NCBI RefSeq assembly: GCF_024713975.1
Contig: NC_091111.1
Span: 4,091,001-4,155,000, forward strand
Length of the DNA: 64,000 nt
Origin: Paralichthys olivaceus
Taxonomy: Eukaryota > Chordata > Actinopteri > Pleuronectiformes > Paralichthyidae
Direction: 5' to 3'
In this document: one piece after another, positions 11,101-23,873 of the stretch
Layout: every line of letters begins with the position of its first letter
Numbering within the stretch: position 1 is the stretch's first letter
Translations under genes and position numbers: made by a program
Notes under the pieces: generated by a model
Database searches by the model: none
What the model was told of the DNA's origin: nothing
The model's input: only the letters and a program-made list of their open reading frames with translations

Positions 11101-14100
11101 GTTCTTCAAAACTTGGTGACTGAGCTGGAAGGGCGTCTCTCGGCTAAAGTTTGGATCCACACTGTAGGTCAGTGAAAAAGCAATACAGTTTATTGTCATT
11201 CATTAAGATCACAATGTTGTAGATGATGCCTTTGCATTTTAGCTGTAACCTATAGACTACTATCTATATTTTGCTCAATGAGAAAATAGTATATATGTAT
11301 AATGTGGCATTCATGCATCAGGAGTAATCCTACCTTTTTTACTTTATTTCTAAAAACCCAGTTAGTGAATCGGGTGTTTTATTGATAACTTGTTCGCTCT
11401 AATTTTCTCTTTGCTAAATTTCCTGATGTTCTTACAACCAAAATATCTGTTTTCGCTGTAAACTACGGTGAACAACAATTTCATGTATAGAATAATGAAC
11501 CGCCTGGGTTGCACTAGGTGCATGGTCAGTGCATGCCTGCTGCATCGCGGATCTGCTGCATCATGTGCACGTCTGTTTGCTGCCTGCCTGCTGCAGGGCT
11601 GCTGCATTAGGTGTCTGGTATGACTTTTGTATTTCCTTGTAATAAAAGTAGCCTAGAATAAAATCAAGACGTTGCACACGCACCAATCCAGCATCGACTG
11701 TGGCCTGGGCGTTAGCACATTTCTGTGCACTCAATAATTTATGTTACTCAGAAAAAGCAGGTTACACAGCTAATCTGAGAACATTAACATTAACATAACC
11801 TGGTGTGGGATTACTCTGCCCACTCCGGGAAAGTACAGGAGGAGAGAATGGCGTTTTCAATGTCTTTATTCTGGTTGCCTCTCCTGGCAACCACACACAT
11901 ATATTTACACGGGTCTCTCAACCCACACACACATCCACACACGTCCGCCCGCTGCTCCGGTCTCAGGACGCCAGCCTACTACAAGAGAGAGCAGAACCAG
12001 GTTACCAGCATGCTCTTATTGATTGCCTGATCACCTGATTCTGCACAGCTTTCCGATCACCGGCTGAGCCACTCCTCCCTGTTGTCCAGCAGTTGGTGCC
12101 CTAACCATACCCCGCCGCCACACCTGGTAACTGTAAATCTGCATATTAATGCAGGAGGTCAGAATTGGATTCCTCCCTAACCCCTCACCTTATGACAGAA
12201 GAATGACTGGGTTTGTCAATTGCATTGTCAATTAAAAGACACATTTCGTGCAAATTTGTTCATGTTTATACTGTGGGAGCAACAAAAAAGGTCAAAGCTT
12301 TCAATCATTCACTCATGCATGTGAGTTTGTAATGGTGATTTAATGGTGTCATGGTATGTTGCTCTGGATAAGAGACAGATGAATGAAGGTTCTCACAGAG
12401 GGGCTGTATGTGAGATCGCAAATGTCCGTGTGAGAGGCTCCAGACATTCGCTGGAGTTTCTCCTCCTAGAACACTACAAAACGTCAAGTTAATGTCTGAA
12501 TGTGAAAACACAGCAGGAGATCCTCCGCAGGATTCACCGTGATACGCAAATATGAAGAACAGCAAAGAATACAATTATGTCAGGATGAAAAAGTGATGTC
12601 ATACATGTTGAAGATACAGAGGAAAAGCTTTTGTTGATGACGGACAATGTTATTTATATATTATTACCTGCTTCTGCCTACTGCACCAGCCCTGACCTGA
12701 ACACTGCTTTGAACACACCTGAGCGGAGAATCTCCTGCTGTGTTGTTCATGTGTGAAAGGAAAACCCTGGAGAAAGTCTGGAGCCCATTGTGCGGACATT
12801 CTCTGGAGTGTATGTCTGAAATCCATTGTATTGCTTTGTATTCATGTTGCCTTCTTCAGGAATGGTCACCATCACATCTCCAGAGGATAGTGTGCGCCAA
12901 GATTCGAACGCAACACTGAATTGCACAATTGAGGAGGCACCAACCAGCTCTGCCTGGCACTTTACCAGGAATCACTCGCGCTTGGAGCTCAGCAATGGTA
13001 GTGTGGTGACACTGTCAAAATGTAAAACAGTGGGAGGCAAGTCCTGTTTTGAGGTTTTCCTCCAGAGAGTGACTGGCGCCTGGTCAGGCAAGTACAAACA
13101 TTTCACACTGACATATTTTCCAAGTTGACACTTGATTGAATTAATGCTCTTCTGCAGCAACAACTTGCCTGACATGAGTGTTTTCCAGTGAACATGAAGT
13201 TTTGAAGTTCTGATTGACAATGTTGGTTTTGTAATGTGATTGGTGCAATGTCTGTGTGAACAATGGCATTGTACTGAGAAAAAGACTAGCAATATGTTTG
13301 GAAAGCTTCCCTGATATACAATTAGTCCAAAGAGAGTGCTCAGTGCTTCTGCCATTTTTCCTCTGTTAAAGGAGTACTGAAGTAGTCTTTCCTCAATCTA
13401 GTTGAGGCCCAGTTGGCATATGGATGTGGGCCACTTCAGGCAGTGACGCAGCACAAAATGGTTGTGAGCCTAAATTGGTGGTCTATCCCAAAACAAATGT
13501 GGGTCTTTTTTTTGCAAACATGTGGTTCTCTAGGGAGAGTATAATCTGGATGTGAGCCCAAAGTGGCACATGTGGTAAATGTTTAATATGGCCACAATAC
13601 CTGAACAAAAAAAATTCAAGCCACCTATGGCACTTTTGGTTGAATGAATTATATTGCTATGGCTTACTTGTGGCCCAGATCCTGCAAACAGGAGAGGAAC
13701 GCCCAAGTGCCATCATTCCTTGCTCTATGTGAACCACATGACAATGTTCGATGTGGACCAAAACAATTTTGCTATGTGGGGGTTAATGGCAGAGGATATT
13801 ATACCTTGCTAAGCCTTATGTGGCAAGTTGTGATTCGTGACTTTGGGCTATGCAAATAAAGTGTGATTGACTGATTGATAGATTTATTCATTCATTCATT
13901 GAAAGCCTAACTTCCTCTTGTTTGTGTGAATAAATGAGAGGACATAAACATAAATGTCTCCTGCACTTGGAAGCAATCAAAATCATTTTCTCTGATTGCA
14001 TTTTTCATGATTCAGTTTGAGCTCATAATCCATGTCACATTCTGTTTTCAGCCATAGAATGTAATTTACTGATGTGTATCCCACAGGCACATATGAGTGT

Positions 14101-17100
14101 GGATTGACTATTGGGGCAGTCACACACACAGCCAAGGCACAGTTGAGTGTGGCTCTCCTGCCTGAAGTGATCACCATGAAAATTGATCCACCCGTAGTAG
14201 ACTGTGCAGTGAACTCTAGCGTTAAAGTCACTGCCACCATCCAAACTAGCACAGAGAGCTTCACTGTTTCGTGGATGCATACAGGAATGGCGCTAATCCA
14301 AAAAAAAACCACAAGTAAGACAAACCTACAATATATTTCCTTCTGTGAGCTGCAGCACCAAAATACATGATGATATTAACACAGACTTAAATTCACTTAC
14401 GGTTAAACGCATGCAAAATCCAGAACCACAAATGGAGCCCTTAAACTAACATTTGTTTTTCGTTGCAGCTTCTGAAGATAACCTGGTCTATTCTGTCAAG
14501 TTAAGCGTCTCATGCCAGAAAACGACTGAAGCACAATCTGTTTCTGTCACTTTTAAAAACTCAAAAGGACACAATAAAACAGAACGAGTGGATATCCCAG
14601 TCATTTATAGTACGATTATTAAACCTTTACTAGATTTCACCTCATCCAGTTTCTAATTGTCTTTAGTGTAATTTATTTATTAGATTCAATTATTATACTT
14701 ATTTGATAATTATTTCCTTGAACCATCTAATGATGTGTTCCATTTTTTTCTAGAGGGTTCAAAGGTTTGTGATAAGGAGGAAGAAAAGGATGTGCTTTGG
14801 CCAAAAACCCCAGATGGAAGTACAGTGATTAATCAGACATGTGGAGAAGGCAAGGTTGGTAACAAGTCTCGTACTTGTAAGGGCAACACCTGGAAGTCTG
14901 TGATCTCCAACTGCATCAGCCAAGAGTTGAAGAAAGTTGAAAATGAAGCAGAGGTAAGGGCAGCTTTATGGCTCATGTAGCACTCAGAAAAGTAAGATCC
15001 TGTCAGACGTTTTTGGCTAAATGAATTATTTACATAGTTATCTTTGAATATTATTTATACATTCTTTTTTTTTTGCAGTTATTATAAGTTTTATAAAGTT
15101 ATACATGCCAAGAACCAATCACTGCTAAGAATGCACACAAGAGGACCTATAAGTTTCTACTTACCGCCTTAATATACAATAATGAGTCTATTGTTCAGCA
15201 CCTTGTATTACAACTATGCATTAAAGGCTATGTTTATATACTGTATATCAAAACTAGGCGAAAAGCAGATTCTTCCATAAGCCACCATTTTAAACGTTTA
15301 GCTCAAAAATGTTAATAACAAAGGCCATGCTACTCTTTGTCAGCAAGATTTAGTGTCAACATAAGCAGCTCGTGTTTCTGTGACAACTTCAGAGGTAACA
15401 TCATAATATGTATAGATCTTAGTGGTGTCCAGCCAGCTAATGACTGAACCCTTCATTGTTTTGATGGTAATAGCATGGCCTGACTCTGATATCTAGAGTT
15501 TTCCATACTAAAATTCAGGTAGTAAATTTGCAATCAGGGAAGAGAAAGAGAAAAGTAAAACTTGCCTAACTTCTTAGTCAATGTGCAAATTGGCAATGAA
15601 AGAACCAATGTTGGTTTAACCATGTGCTGGATTATCTTTTAGGATTCTTGGAATAACTAAGAACCTGTAGCAAGTCAAGTTGCCTTGACTATGCCTTTCT
15701 GCAGCAAAATGTTTGTACTCAAATGTCATACACTATTTCAGTACTCAAATGTGTTCTTTCTGGTAAAACATTTAAAATGATTTAAAGAGATAAAATGATC
15801 CACTATCACCAACAAAATCATTAATTTATGCAAAGGTCCTGTTTGCCAAACTGAAAATACAATTTGAACTATTTTAATATTATAATATTATCGTGTCCTT
15901 TTTTTCTATTTTTTATTTTGTATACCAATTTCGCTCTTTAAATGGAAAAAAAAGTTTGAATCTAAAATCCATCTTAAAACCACTCACAGAAATGATGGAA
16001 TAATACAATTCACAGCTGTTTAGACTCCATTTTCATAAGGTTAAGGTGATGTAATTTGTGTTCTTTTGTAGACTAACATTGAGATATTTTGTTTCTAGAT
16101 GTTCGAGAAGGGACTAGGGGCTACACCAGAAGCAGCCTTGAATATCTTTGAAGGACTTAAGAACACTACAGTTGCTTCTGAATCCGATGACAACATCGCC
16201 CAAGTCCGTGCTTCCGTCAACGTACTAAATGTGATGGCCAAAGCATCTAAATTTACCACCTTGATGGAACCTGTCCTTACTGTAAGTCCCAGGTGGTTGT
16301 TACTACTATTACTAAATGATGTCGAGTACTGAGCTCCAGAAACTTCTCAACACAAAGGTCTGGGATCTTTGCTGTTTCCAAAAGTATTAATCATTTCGTT
16401 TAGCCTTCCTGAGCAGATAGAGTTGGTCAGTTGTCATGGTGATAGTTGTTTTAACCTCAGTACAAAATTCATGTGATAATAAATGGGGGGGAAAGAAGGT
16501 TCCCAGTTCGAATCCCAGCTTGAAATGATATATATAAATAGATGAATAATTAAAATAAAAAAGTCAATAGTTTTTATATATTAAAAAAAACTCTGATTAC
16601 AGCCTTTACAGTTTCCAGGTGGCTCCACTGGTCAACAAGAGACTCTGCTACTCTGCTCTTTTCTAATCACTCACACAAAAAAATGATCTTGATAAAAACC
16701 TGCTGAATTCATCTTTATGAGGTGTCGCTTCTTCTGCAACAATGAAGTTAAATCAATGATATCAGATCATGAATCATGATAAATGTGTGTCTCATAAACT
16801 CCAGGGTGAATCAAACAAACACAAAGTAAACCTCAGTGCTGTTCATGTTCTGATAATTCCTGGTTAGTTTTTGCATGTATTGTTAACATGTAAAGTGAGC
16901 GTAGATCAGTGGTGGAGTGACGAGGGAGGACATGCGGCACGGTACAAGGATGCTGGACCTATAATTTTAGGAGTGACAGGCCTCTGCTGCAAAATTAAAT
17001 TAGCAGTAACCCTGCCTACCTAATACTGAACATAGTATGATTTTAAAATACATTTTAATGTCAATTAGAAGTAACAAATACTTTTTTAAAGATTTGTTAC

Positions 17101-20100
17101 AGAGACCCTCCCAGAACTTTGCTGTTGAGGCTTTCAGGGGGTCTCAAGTATCAATCAAGGGGTCTTGGACCCCCAGAGACCCTCTGTATGTCGCACCCAG
17201 GTTCTCTCTCTCTCTCTCTCTTTATATGCTAGCTCTGTGATGGGTGTGCCCCACCTCTCACTTAGCTGGAATTGGATCCAGTGCCCCTTGCAACGCTCAA
17301 AGTATAAGCCTTAAAGATGGATGAAATGGTTAGATGACAAGTGGTCACAGGTCCAAAGTCCAATAGTGAATGGTTTGAAGATGACACAGATGCCTTTGTT
17401 CATGTGAAGGCTGAGAAAAATTGTTTGGGGAAAATCTTTGGGAATCATTCACACAACACAATATCTTAAATTAGATACTTAAGTTGTAGTCGGGTGTCAA
17501 GAATCTTACAGCCTTAAAGGAATAGTTCACCAAAAAATGAAAATTCACTCATTATCTACTCACCACTATGCCGATGGAGGGTGGATAAAGTGTTTGAGTC
17601 CACAAAACACACAATCATTTAAACCAATGTTTTGGCCTAAATGTCCTCTGATAGCCTCCTCAGACACACCACAGTGTGGCTACGTTCACTCGCATCGCCA
17701 CTTCTGATAGTGGACATTTAGTGTGATAGTGTAAATGACCTAATTTCGAGTCACATATGCCTGTCGGGTTTGCGGATACTTGGATGACACCACACAAACA
17801 GTGTGGAGGCATTTTATGTATTTTTGGTTGTTTTATTATGTCTGAAGAGGCCACCTGGGCTCAAACACTGTTCAGCCCTAAAACTCCTTAAAGTTACAGT
17901 GTGTAGATATCACACTTTTTTGTGATATCGAGTGTTGAAATTGCATGTTGCAGCTGAACACCCCTCACCTCACCCTCTCCTTCCAAACATGAAAAAGAAC
18001 CTGTGGTAGCTTCAGTTTTCATAAAAACTCAAAAGGTGTTTAGTTTGTTTAGTCTGTAGTCTGACTGCAAAAAACATGGCGGCCTCCATAGAGAGAGGAC
18101 CCCCTTGATGTAAATATAAAGTATTTAAATATAAAGGGTCTTTTCTTGGGTAAAGAAAACTACAATTCATACAATTTAGATGAAATGAACTAATGAAAAC
18201 ATAATGAGGATTATTCTACATTAAATTTCTGCCAATCGATACCTTTCATCTAAATCTTACACACTGGACCTTTAAGTGTTTAGTGGACTCAAACAATTCA
18301 CTCACCCCCCCATAGGCATAGTGGTGATTAGATAATGAGTTGATTTTTATTTTTCGGTGAACTATCCCTTTCACTAGACCACTCTTGGGGGCACAATAGG
18401 TACAAGGAGTGGATGACCAAAATCTCAATCCAATCAACAGAGACTGTTTAGTTAACTGAAATAAAAATCAAAACTACAATTACAAAAAAAACTAAAACTA
18501 AATAAAAACTACAATGAACAATGCAAAACTAACTAAAACTAAACTGAACTGCCGATGAATTCAGCTTTGTTTTTCGTTTTCTCCCTCGATTACTGCCTGT
18601 CCTGCAGGTGATGGTTAAATAATGAAATTAAAGGACTTGATAAACCATACTTGGTGTCACACATTGTTTCATCCTTTTTCAGCTTCTACAAGTCGAAGCT
18701 TTCTCTTAATACCTGGAAAAACTAAAACTAATTAAAAACTAAACTGAAACTAGTCGTTTCCTCAAAATAAAACTAAACTAAAACTACAAAATCACTTGTT
18801 GAACTAACTAAAACTAAACTTAAATTAAAAAAAACTGAAAAACTAAATAAAAATAAAAACTAATGAAAATTTCAAAACTATAATAACATAGCTAACAAGT
18901 GTGGTGGCATCCATTGCATGTAAACCATCACCATGACAAGTACACAAATTGTGATAAAAGCTTTGTAAAAATGTCAGATATTGCACTGATGTGTCATAGT
19001 ATGGTCTATGATTGTGTTTGAAATGGCTCACAAACTGACAGAACTCTAAAACTCTACATCATTTCTATGTATGTATCTGTACTGTGATTTAGATTGGTTT
19101 AGGTCGATCATTTTGTCTGCCTCTGATATTAGCTCTTGAGCCAACTCCAATTGACTTAGTTTATCCAATGTCTGCCACCTAGAAGGGATTTATTTATATT
19201 TATATGCCATATATCATTAGCCATGGCTGGGTACCTTGCTGGGGCTGTTATAACTTTGGATATTCTCCACATTATGGTTGGGTTTAAAATATAACTGATG
19301 GACAGCTAACATTGGAAGCCAACATTTTTTAGATAAAAGTGTGCCTGCTTAATGATTTTCTTTAATGATTCTTTTTAAGGATTTTTTAGAGGCAGCAAGC
19401 AATATGTTGAACGGATCCTGGCATGAGAGCAACACATCTATTGTCCAGGACTTGTCATCAGGATACCTTAAGTCTGTGGAGGGTCTGGTGAAAAATATCC
19501 AAGTGAACAAGACCAGCCATATCAGCAAGCCAAACTTGGACTTCAAAGTCTGCTCAGAAGCGGAGTGTAATTTATCAATGTTTAACGTCAGCGTGGCCCT
19601 AAATAACACCAGCAAGTTGAAAACTGTTGCTGTGAAAAATCTGGTGGATAAATTAAATTACCCAATTCAGCAAACATTACTACCTCCGAACAGCATTTTA
19701 ATAATAGCCACACTAGAGAACAGCAGTATGTCGTCTTTCAATATTACAATGGAGTTCCCTTACAAGCACCTGAACCAAACACCAGTATGTGTCTACTGGA
19801 ACCACACGAAATGGTCACAAGAAGGTTGCACATTTGAGCCTAGTGACGGTAACAACACAATCTGCAAGTGCAGCCACCTATCTGCATTCTCTGTCCTCAT
19901 GTCCAAGAACAATACACCTAACCCTGCCCTAGATATCATCACCTATGTGGGCTTGAGTGTGTCCATCTGCTGTCTGCTGATCCTACTCATCATTGAGTCT
20001 CTGGTGTGGTCTGCTGTGGTCAAGACTAATCTCTCTCATTTCCGTCACACAGCACTAGTGAACATCGCCACATTCCTCTTGCTCGGCAACTGCAGTTTTT

Positions 20101-21704
20101 TGGCCTCTGCCTCACCTGAGATTCTCAGTGATGACTGGTGCTTAATTTTGACCATATGCAAACACCTATTTTTTTTGGCCATGTTTGGCTGGATGCTGTG
20201 CATGAGCATCATGCTTGTCCACCAGCTCATCTTTGTCTTCAGCCCACTTAGGAAAAGAGTCTTCATGTTGTTCTCCAGCATCGTAGGCTACGCTTGCCCA
20301 ACTCTCATTGTGGCAATCAGCTATTTGTATTGCAAATACACCAACAAGAACTACCATGATAAAGAAACATGCTGGCTAGTTTTTGAGAAAGTCTTGGAGG
20401 GGTCAATGCATGCTTTCCTCCTCCCTGTGGGAACTATTATTTTCATAAATCTTTTTTCCATGATGGTCGTCATTTTAACTCTGATGAAGTCCTCGGTCCC
20501 TGATGGCAGCAAGGCGGATGATAAGGAGACAGCTAAGAGCATTATTAAAGTGATGGTCTTCCTAACACCGGTTTTTGGAGTAACATGGGGTATTGGCTTC
20601 CTTCAGCTGATGTTAACCGAAGGCCAACTGGGGCATACTATTGCTAGGTACAGTTTCACCATCCTCAATGCTTTCCAGGTAATTTGAACACAGCATACAC
20701 ACCAAACAAACTAGCAATGCAATGATCCACCTTTTCTTACTTAATGCCTGTTCTCCAACTTAGAGTATTGTATCTGATGCTCAATCTGGCACCGGTGCTC
20801 TCTTTTCCCCAAATTGAATCTGTATCTGCTGTTAAGTTACCAAGCATATAATGGAGAGGTATGCTGAGGTTACATCCACACCAATGTGTTTTAGTTTTAC
20901 AACCTGATGTCCACACTACACCACTTTCTGAGCCCAGAAAACATTAACTTTGGGAAACGTTGCTCTTCCAAAAGAAAGCAATTGGCTTTGGCCTCCAGTG
21001 GTGAATACAACATGCATGATGAATTACAAACATTGCAAACCTTCAGTTTCAGAAACAGTTTCACCTTGTAGAAAGTCCAAGCACTGTTTATGTGAATGGT
21101 CATGTGAGTCTGGACTGAAATTAATAGAGATTGTTTTGATTTTAAAATGTTTAGCAAGTAACTGTTTTTTTAATTTGATCCACCATTGCTTGAGGCACAT
21201 TTCAAAAAGTCAAACAACCTCCTGCTGTACTTGTTATAGCCCTTTGAGAAAAAAATACATTATTTATTATGAAATATGAAAAGTGTAGTCACTTTGACTT
21301 ATTTCTCCTCCTACAGGGTTTTTTTGTAATGTTGACAGGGTGTTTTGCAGAGCGAAAGGTAGGTTTATCATTTTTACTTTGACTGTTTATGCTCTATCAA
21401 TATCAATATGTTCATTGCTTTATAAGAATATACAAAGACTACAACACTGCCTGTGGGTCCAACATAAATGCATTACAGCGCCTGATAAACCTTCCGGATA
21501 TTAAGATTAGTTGTTATTTGTGTTATTATTAACAGGTGCGAGAAGAACTGTTAAACCGAATGGTAAGTTTGCCAAGACTGTCTATTCATAATTACACCAC
21601 AAAATGACAGACATGTGCCTCATTTCTCTGTTTGCTTCTACTTTCAGTTTAAAGGAAAACATGACAGCCTGAAGAATTCAACCACATTTACAAAGGACAA
21701 ATGA
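8187..21704 (+). CDS. adgrf5: Adhesion GPCR F5-like, duplicate copy A
   Basis: Complete 16-exon model: 8187-8240, 8559-8571, 9267-9407, 10436-10588, 10700-10758, 10859-10920, 11046-11167, 12860-13087, 14087-14314, 14469-14609, 14754-14953, 16099-16281, 19380-20678, 21317-21358, 21536-21562, 21648-21704. All phases join, giving 1002 residues. Rough domain order: signal peptide 1-20 (starts MFSRVCLFLIG), Cys-rich EGF-like module 70-120, SEA-like 121-201, two Ig-like modules 202-400 (W..GTYECG), HormR-like module 402-460 (C..WP.T.G..C..R.C), GAIN 460-700 with GPS (CVYWNHTKW, then KCSHL before Ser), 7TM about 710-960, short tail. SEA plus Ig before GAIN is the ADGRF5/GPR116 pattern; in mammals that receptor acts in lung surfactant balance. 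The HormR and EGF calls rest on cysteine pattern only. The ATG exon follows a splice acceptor, so a 5' non-coding exon must lie upstream. Many N-x-S/T sites fit an extracellular N-terminus. The intron after exon 8 is GC-AG. Confidence 0.9.
9581..9727 (+). mobile_element. Ty3/gypsy-type integrase fragment, copy A only
   Basis: A short piece, in the intron after exon 3, whose plus frame from about 9606 reads as the zinc-finger/core junction of a gypsy-class integrase (CRKCQ, then a Pro-rich linker, then PFERMGMDLIGPL). It is absent from copy B, where the flanks join over five bases. No target-site duplication or LTR is visible, so this is an inert fragment. Confidence 0.75.
11804..12122. mobile_element. 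Solo LTR, copy A only
   Basis: A 319-base segment starting TG and ending CA, flanked by the 5-base direct repeat CCTGG (11799-11803 and 12123-12127). It is absent from the matching intron of copy B (about 33129). TG...CA ends plus a target-site duplication without internal genes fit a solo long terminal repeat. The retroelement class is not determined. Confidence 0.75.
17202..17222. repeat. (CT)n microsatellite
   Basis: About ten CT units in an ADGRF copy A intron. Confidence 0.85.
17513..18374. mobile_element. Inverted-repeat element with nested MITE
   Basis: Left end AAAGGAATAGTTCACC followed by AAAATGAAAATTCACTC; right end GATAATGAGTTGATTTTTA followed by TTCGGTGAACTATCCCTTT. They form terminal inverted repeats of about 40 bases. 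The TTAA-bordered MITE is nested inside. In duplication copy B only the right half remains (to about 39652). Confidence 0.7.
17888..18275 (-). mobile_element. MITE, TTAA-bordered family, copy 2
   Basis: Same terminal repeats and GGCGGCCTCC core. Located in the large intron before the 7TM exon of ADGRF copy A, nested inside another inverted-repeat element (17513-18374). Confidence 0.8.
18459..18870. repeat. A-rich (AACTAAA)n low-complexity tract, copy A only
   Basis: Imperfect repeats of ACTAAAACTAAA and AAATAAAAACT interrupted by about 130 bases of unique sequence. Copy B has unrelated sequence at the same place (39728-39970). Confidence 0.75.
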
Positions 21705-21984
21705 AGGCAGAGGTCAGTCTTATGTTGTCATTGATGTCATTTTTTAGCATGACTATAGTTGCAAAAAAAATTACGTCTGTATAGTCATGAAACACTGGAC
21801 ATTCTGACGTAATAATGGCAACAGATTGAAAGTTTAAGGAATCACAAAAGCATTCAAGCAATCATTAGGTTATAAGTCTGTACCAAATTTGATAATCCAC
21901 ACAATTGAGGTGGGAGGGAGCGATACTGTATTCCCACTTCCAAATTTCCTTGTAATATCTTCAATGTTATAAGTTTTAAGATTT

Positions 21985-22336
21985 TTATTGTTTTATTGTC
22001 CCACACAATCATGCACACTGAGCACTACATGCAACATGGAGAAATTTGACCTCTGCATTTAACCCATCCGTGTGAACCCATCTGTGTGAACACAGCACAC
22101 ACGGAACACAATACACACAGTGACCACATGGAGCAGTGGGCAGCCATGAAGGTGCCCGGGGAGCAATTGTGGGGTTCAGTGAATTGCTCAAGGGCACCTC
22201 AGCAGTGCCCAGGAGGTGAACTGGCACCTCTCCAACTACCAGTCCACCTTTCATACTTCGGTCCATGCTGGACTTGAGCTGGCCTCCCTCCGGTTCCCAA
22301 GCCAAGTCTGTATGGACTGAGCTACTGCCTGTGGCG
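21985..22336 (-). mobile_element. tRNA-derived SINE, copy A
   Basis: Read on the minus strand it begins with a tRNA-like head (GGCAGTAGCTCAGTCCATA as A box), then a decayed B box, a body rich in CACCTCCTGGGCACTGC-type sequence, and an A-rich tail near 21985. It lies in the downstream region of the ADGRF gene. The B box is mutated here compared with copy B. Confidence 0.7.
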
Positions 22337-22383
22337 ATGATGTGAAGATGATGAAGGAATCTCCACTGACACCATCTTGCTTG

Positions 22384-22398
22384 AATAAAAGGTTTATT
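22384..22398. terminator. Back-to-back poly(A) signals, copy A
   Basis: Same arrangement as at 43452-43466: plus-strand AATAAA at 22384-22389 and minus-strand AATAAA (TTTATT at 22393-22398). Motif match only. Confidence 0.35.
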
Positions 22399-22865
22399 AC
22401 AAGAAGTTCAGCATCAATACAAGCACTGCAGTATGCCTGGAGAGAGATTTGGAGCCGATGTGAATCAGTTTACAGCTGAATTTGCACGTTGGCAGTTGCA
22501 GTTATCTTCTCCCCCAAGTGTTTCTTTCTTGTTGCAGCATAGACTTTGAGCTCGAATAATGTCAGAGGTAGCACTAGCTATGTGGTGAATCTAAGGGAAC
22601 TTAGACAAGGAAAGCGACAATGCTAGTTAAGTTTTATGTATTGTATCTCATCCGCCCGTCAGGCTTTGCCAAGTTACGTGAACTGGGTCTGTCAGTTTTG
22701 CACCATTTGAGAATAAATGTCATTTCTATGTTTCAGGTGGTGCAGAGAGAAACAGCAACCTACATGTCCATGAAGAGAACATGCCTTAGAGTTTGTTTTG
22801 TGGTATATTATAGTTCCTAGACACTTATAAGGTGAAGATGTTTGTTTTGAAAACAGATGTAATTA

Positions 22866-23219
22866 TTAAAGGTCCAGTGTGTAAGATTTAGGTGAAAGGA
22901 AACTATTGGCAGACATTTTATGTAAAATAACCCTAGAAATGTTTACACAAGTGTGTTTCATCTAAATCGTATGAATAGTTGTTTTCTTTACCCTCGAATG
23001 GGCCCTTTATATTGAAAAACTTTACATTTACATCGGAGGGGGTCCTCTCTATGGAGGTCGCCATTTTTTTCACAGTCGTCCAAACTGGACAAACTAAAAC
23101 CTTTAAGAGAAGCTACCACAGGTTTCATGTTTGGAATTGGAGGGTGAGGTGAGGGGTGTTCAGCTGCACCATGCAACTTCACCGCTACAAGTCACTAAAT
23201 TCTACACACTGTACCTTAA
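22866..23219 (+). mobile_element. MITE, TTAA-bordered family, copy 3
   Basis: Begins TTAAAGGTCCAGTGTGTAAG and ends TTCTACACACTGTACCTTAA. It lies between the ADGRF stop codon and the orphan meprin exon in copy A. Confidence 0.8.
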
Positions 23220-23873
23220 AGTGAGGTTTATGATATAACTTGGTGTTTTTAAATGTAAATAGAACAATCTTATTTGAAAGGAAAGCCTGTAGATGTAAGT
23301 TTTGTGACATGATAAACATAACCTGTATGCTGTTTGTATAACCACTGTATGTATCTCAAAATTAGTAAGACATAGGAATAAAGACAAGGCACACTAGGCG
23401 TGATTTAAATAGTTCATTCCAGTCTTGCATTATTCACAACAGAAATCATTTTGCAGAAAACACCTGATTGCTTTTATCATACAAATAAATCTTTAAATAA
23501 ACCACATTAATGACATACAAGTGCTGATGCTGTCTACCATAAGGTTTTAAGTCTGACAACTGTGGTTTTTCTCAACAGTCTTTAAAACAGTGGATTCTGG
23601 GCTCATTTTGGTTTTAGTCCTTTTCCTGAAATGTTATTATTTTTCCATTTCTTTCATGTGATGAATATATTCATTTTATAAGTGAATCTTATATTAAGTT
23701 GCATTTTGCCTGGGGTGGGGGTCTATATTTGTAAAGCCTTGAGATCTGTCTAAATAAAAAAATTAAAAAGGCCCAGGATATATTTTCATATTTCCCTCCA
23801 ATATTGACTTTGCGTTTACTGTGATGTCACTGCTGAATGATGCAGTGGAGGTATTAGTCCTCCACAGAGTGTT

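Larger units (their letters stand above)
21705..23873. other. 3' flank of ADGRF copy A
   Basis: No coding exon. Contains the SINE, a MITE and candidate poly(A) signals (AATAAA at 22384-22389 and 23377-23382). A possible 3' UTR intron runs from a donor at about 21714 to an acceptor before 22738, but it is not certain. Confidence 0.6.

Noticed and set aside
12972..13355. 127-residue minus-strand frame, also present at 34035-34418
   Set aside because: It is the antisense of the Ig exon plus intron. Conservation is explained by the duplication.
22009..22305. 98-residue minus-strand frame repeated at 43077-43373
   Set aside because: It lies entirely within the tRNA-derived SINE.
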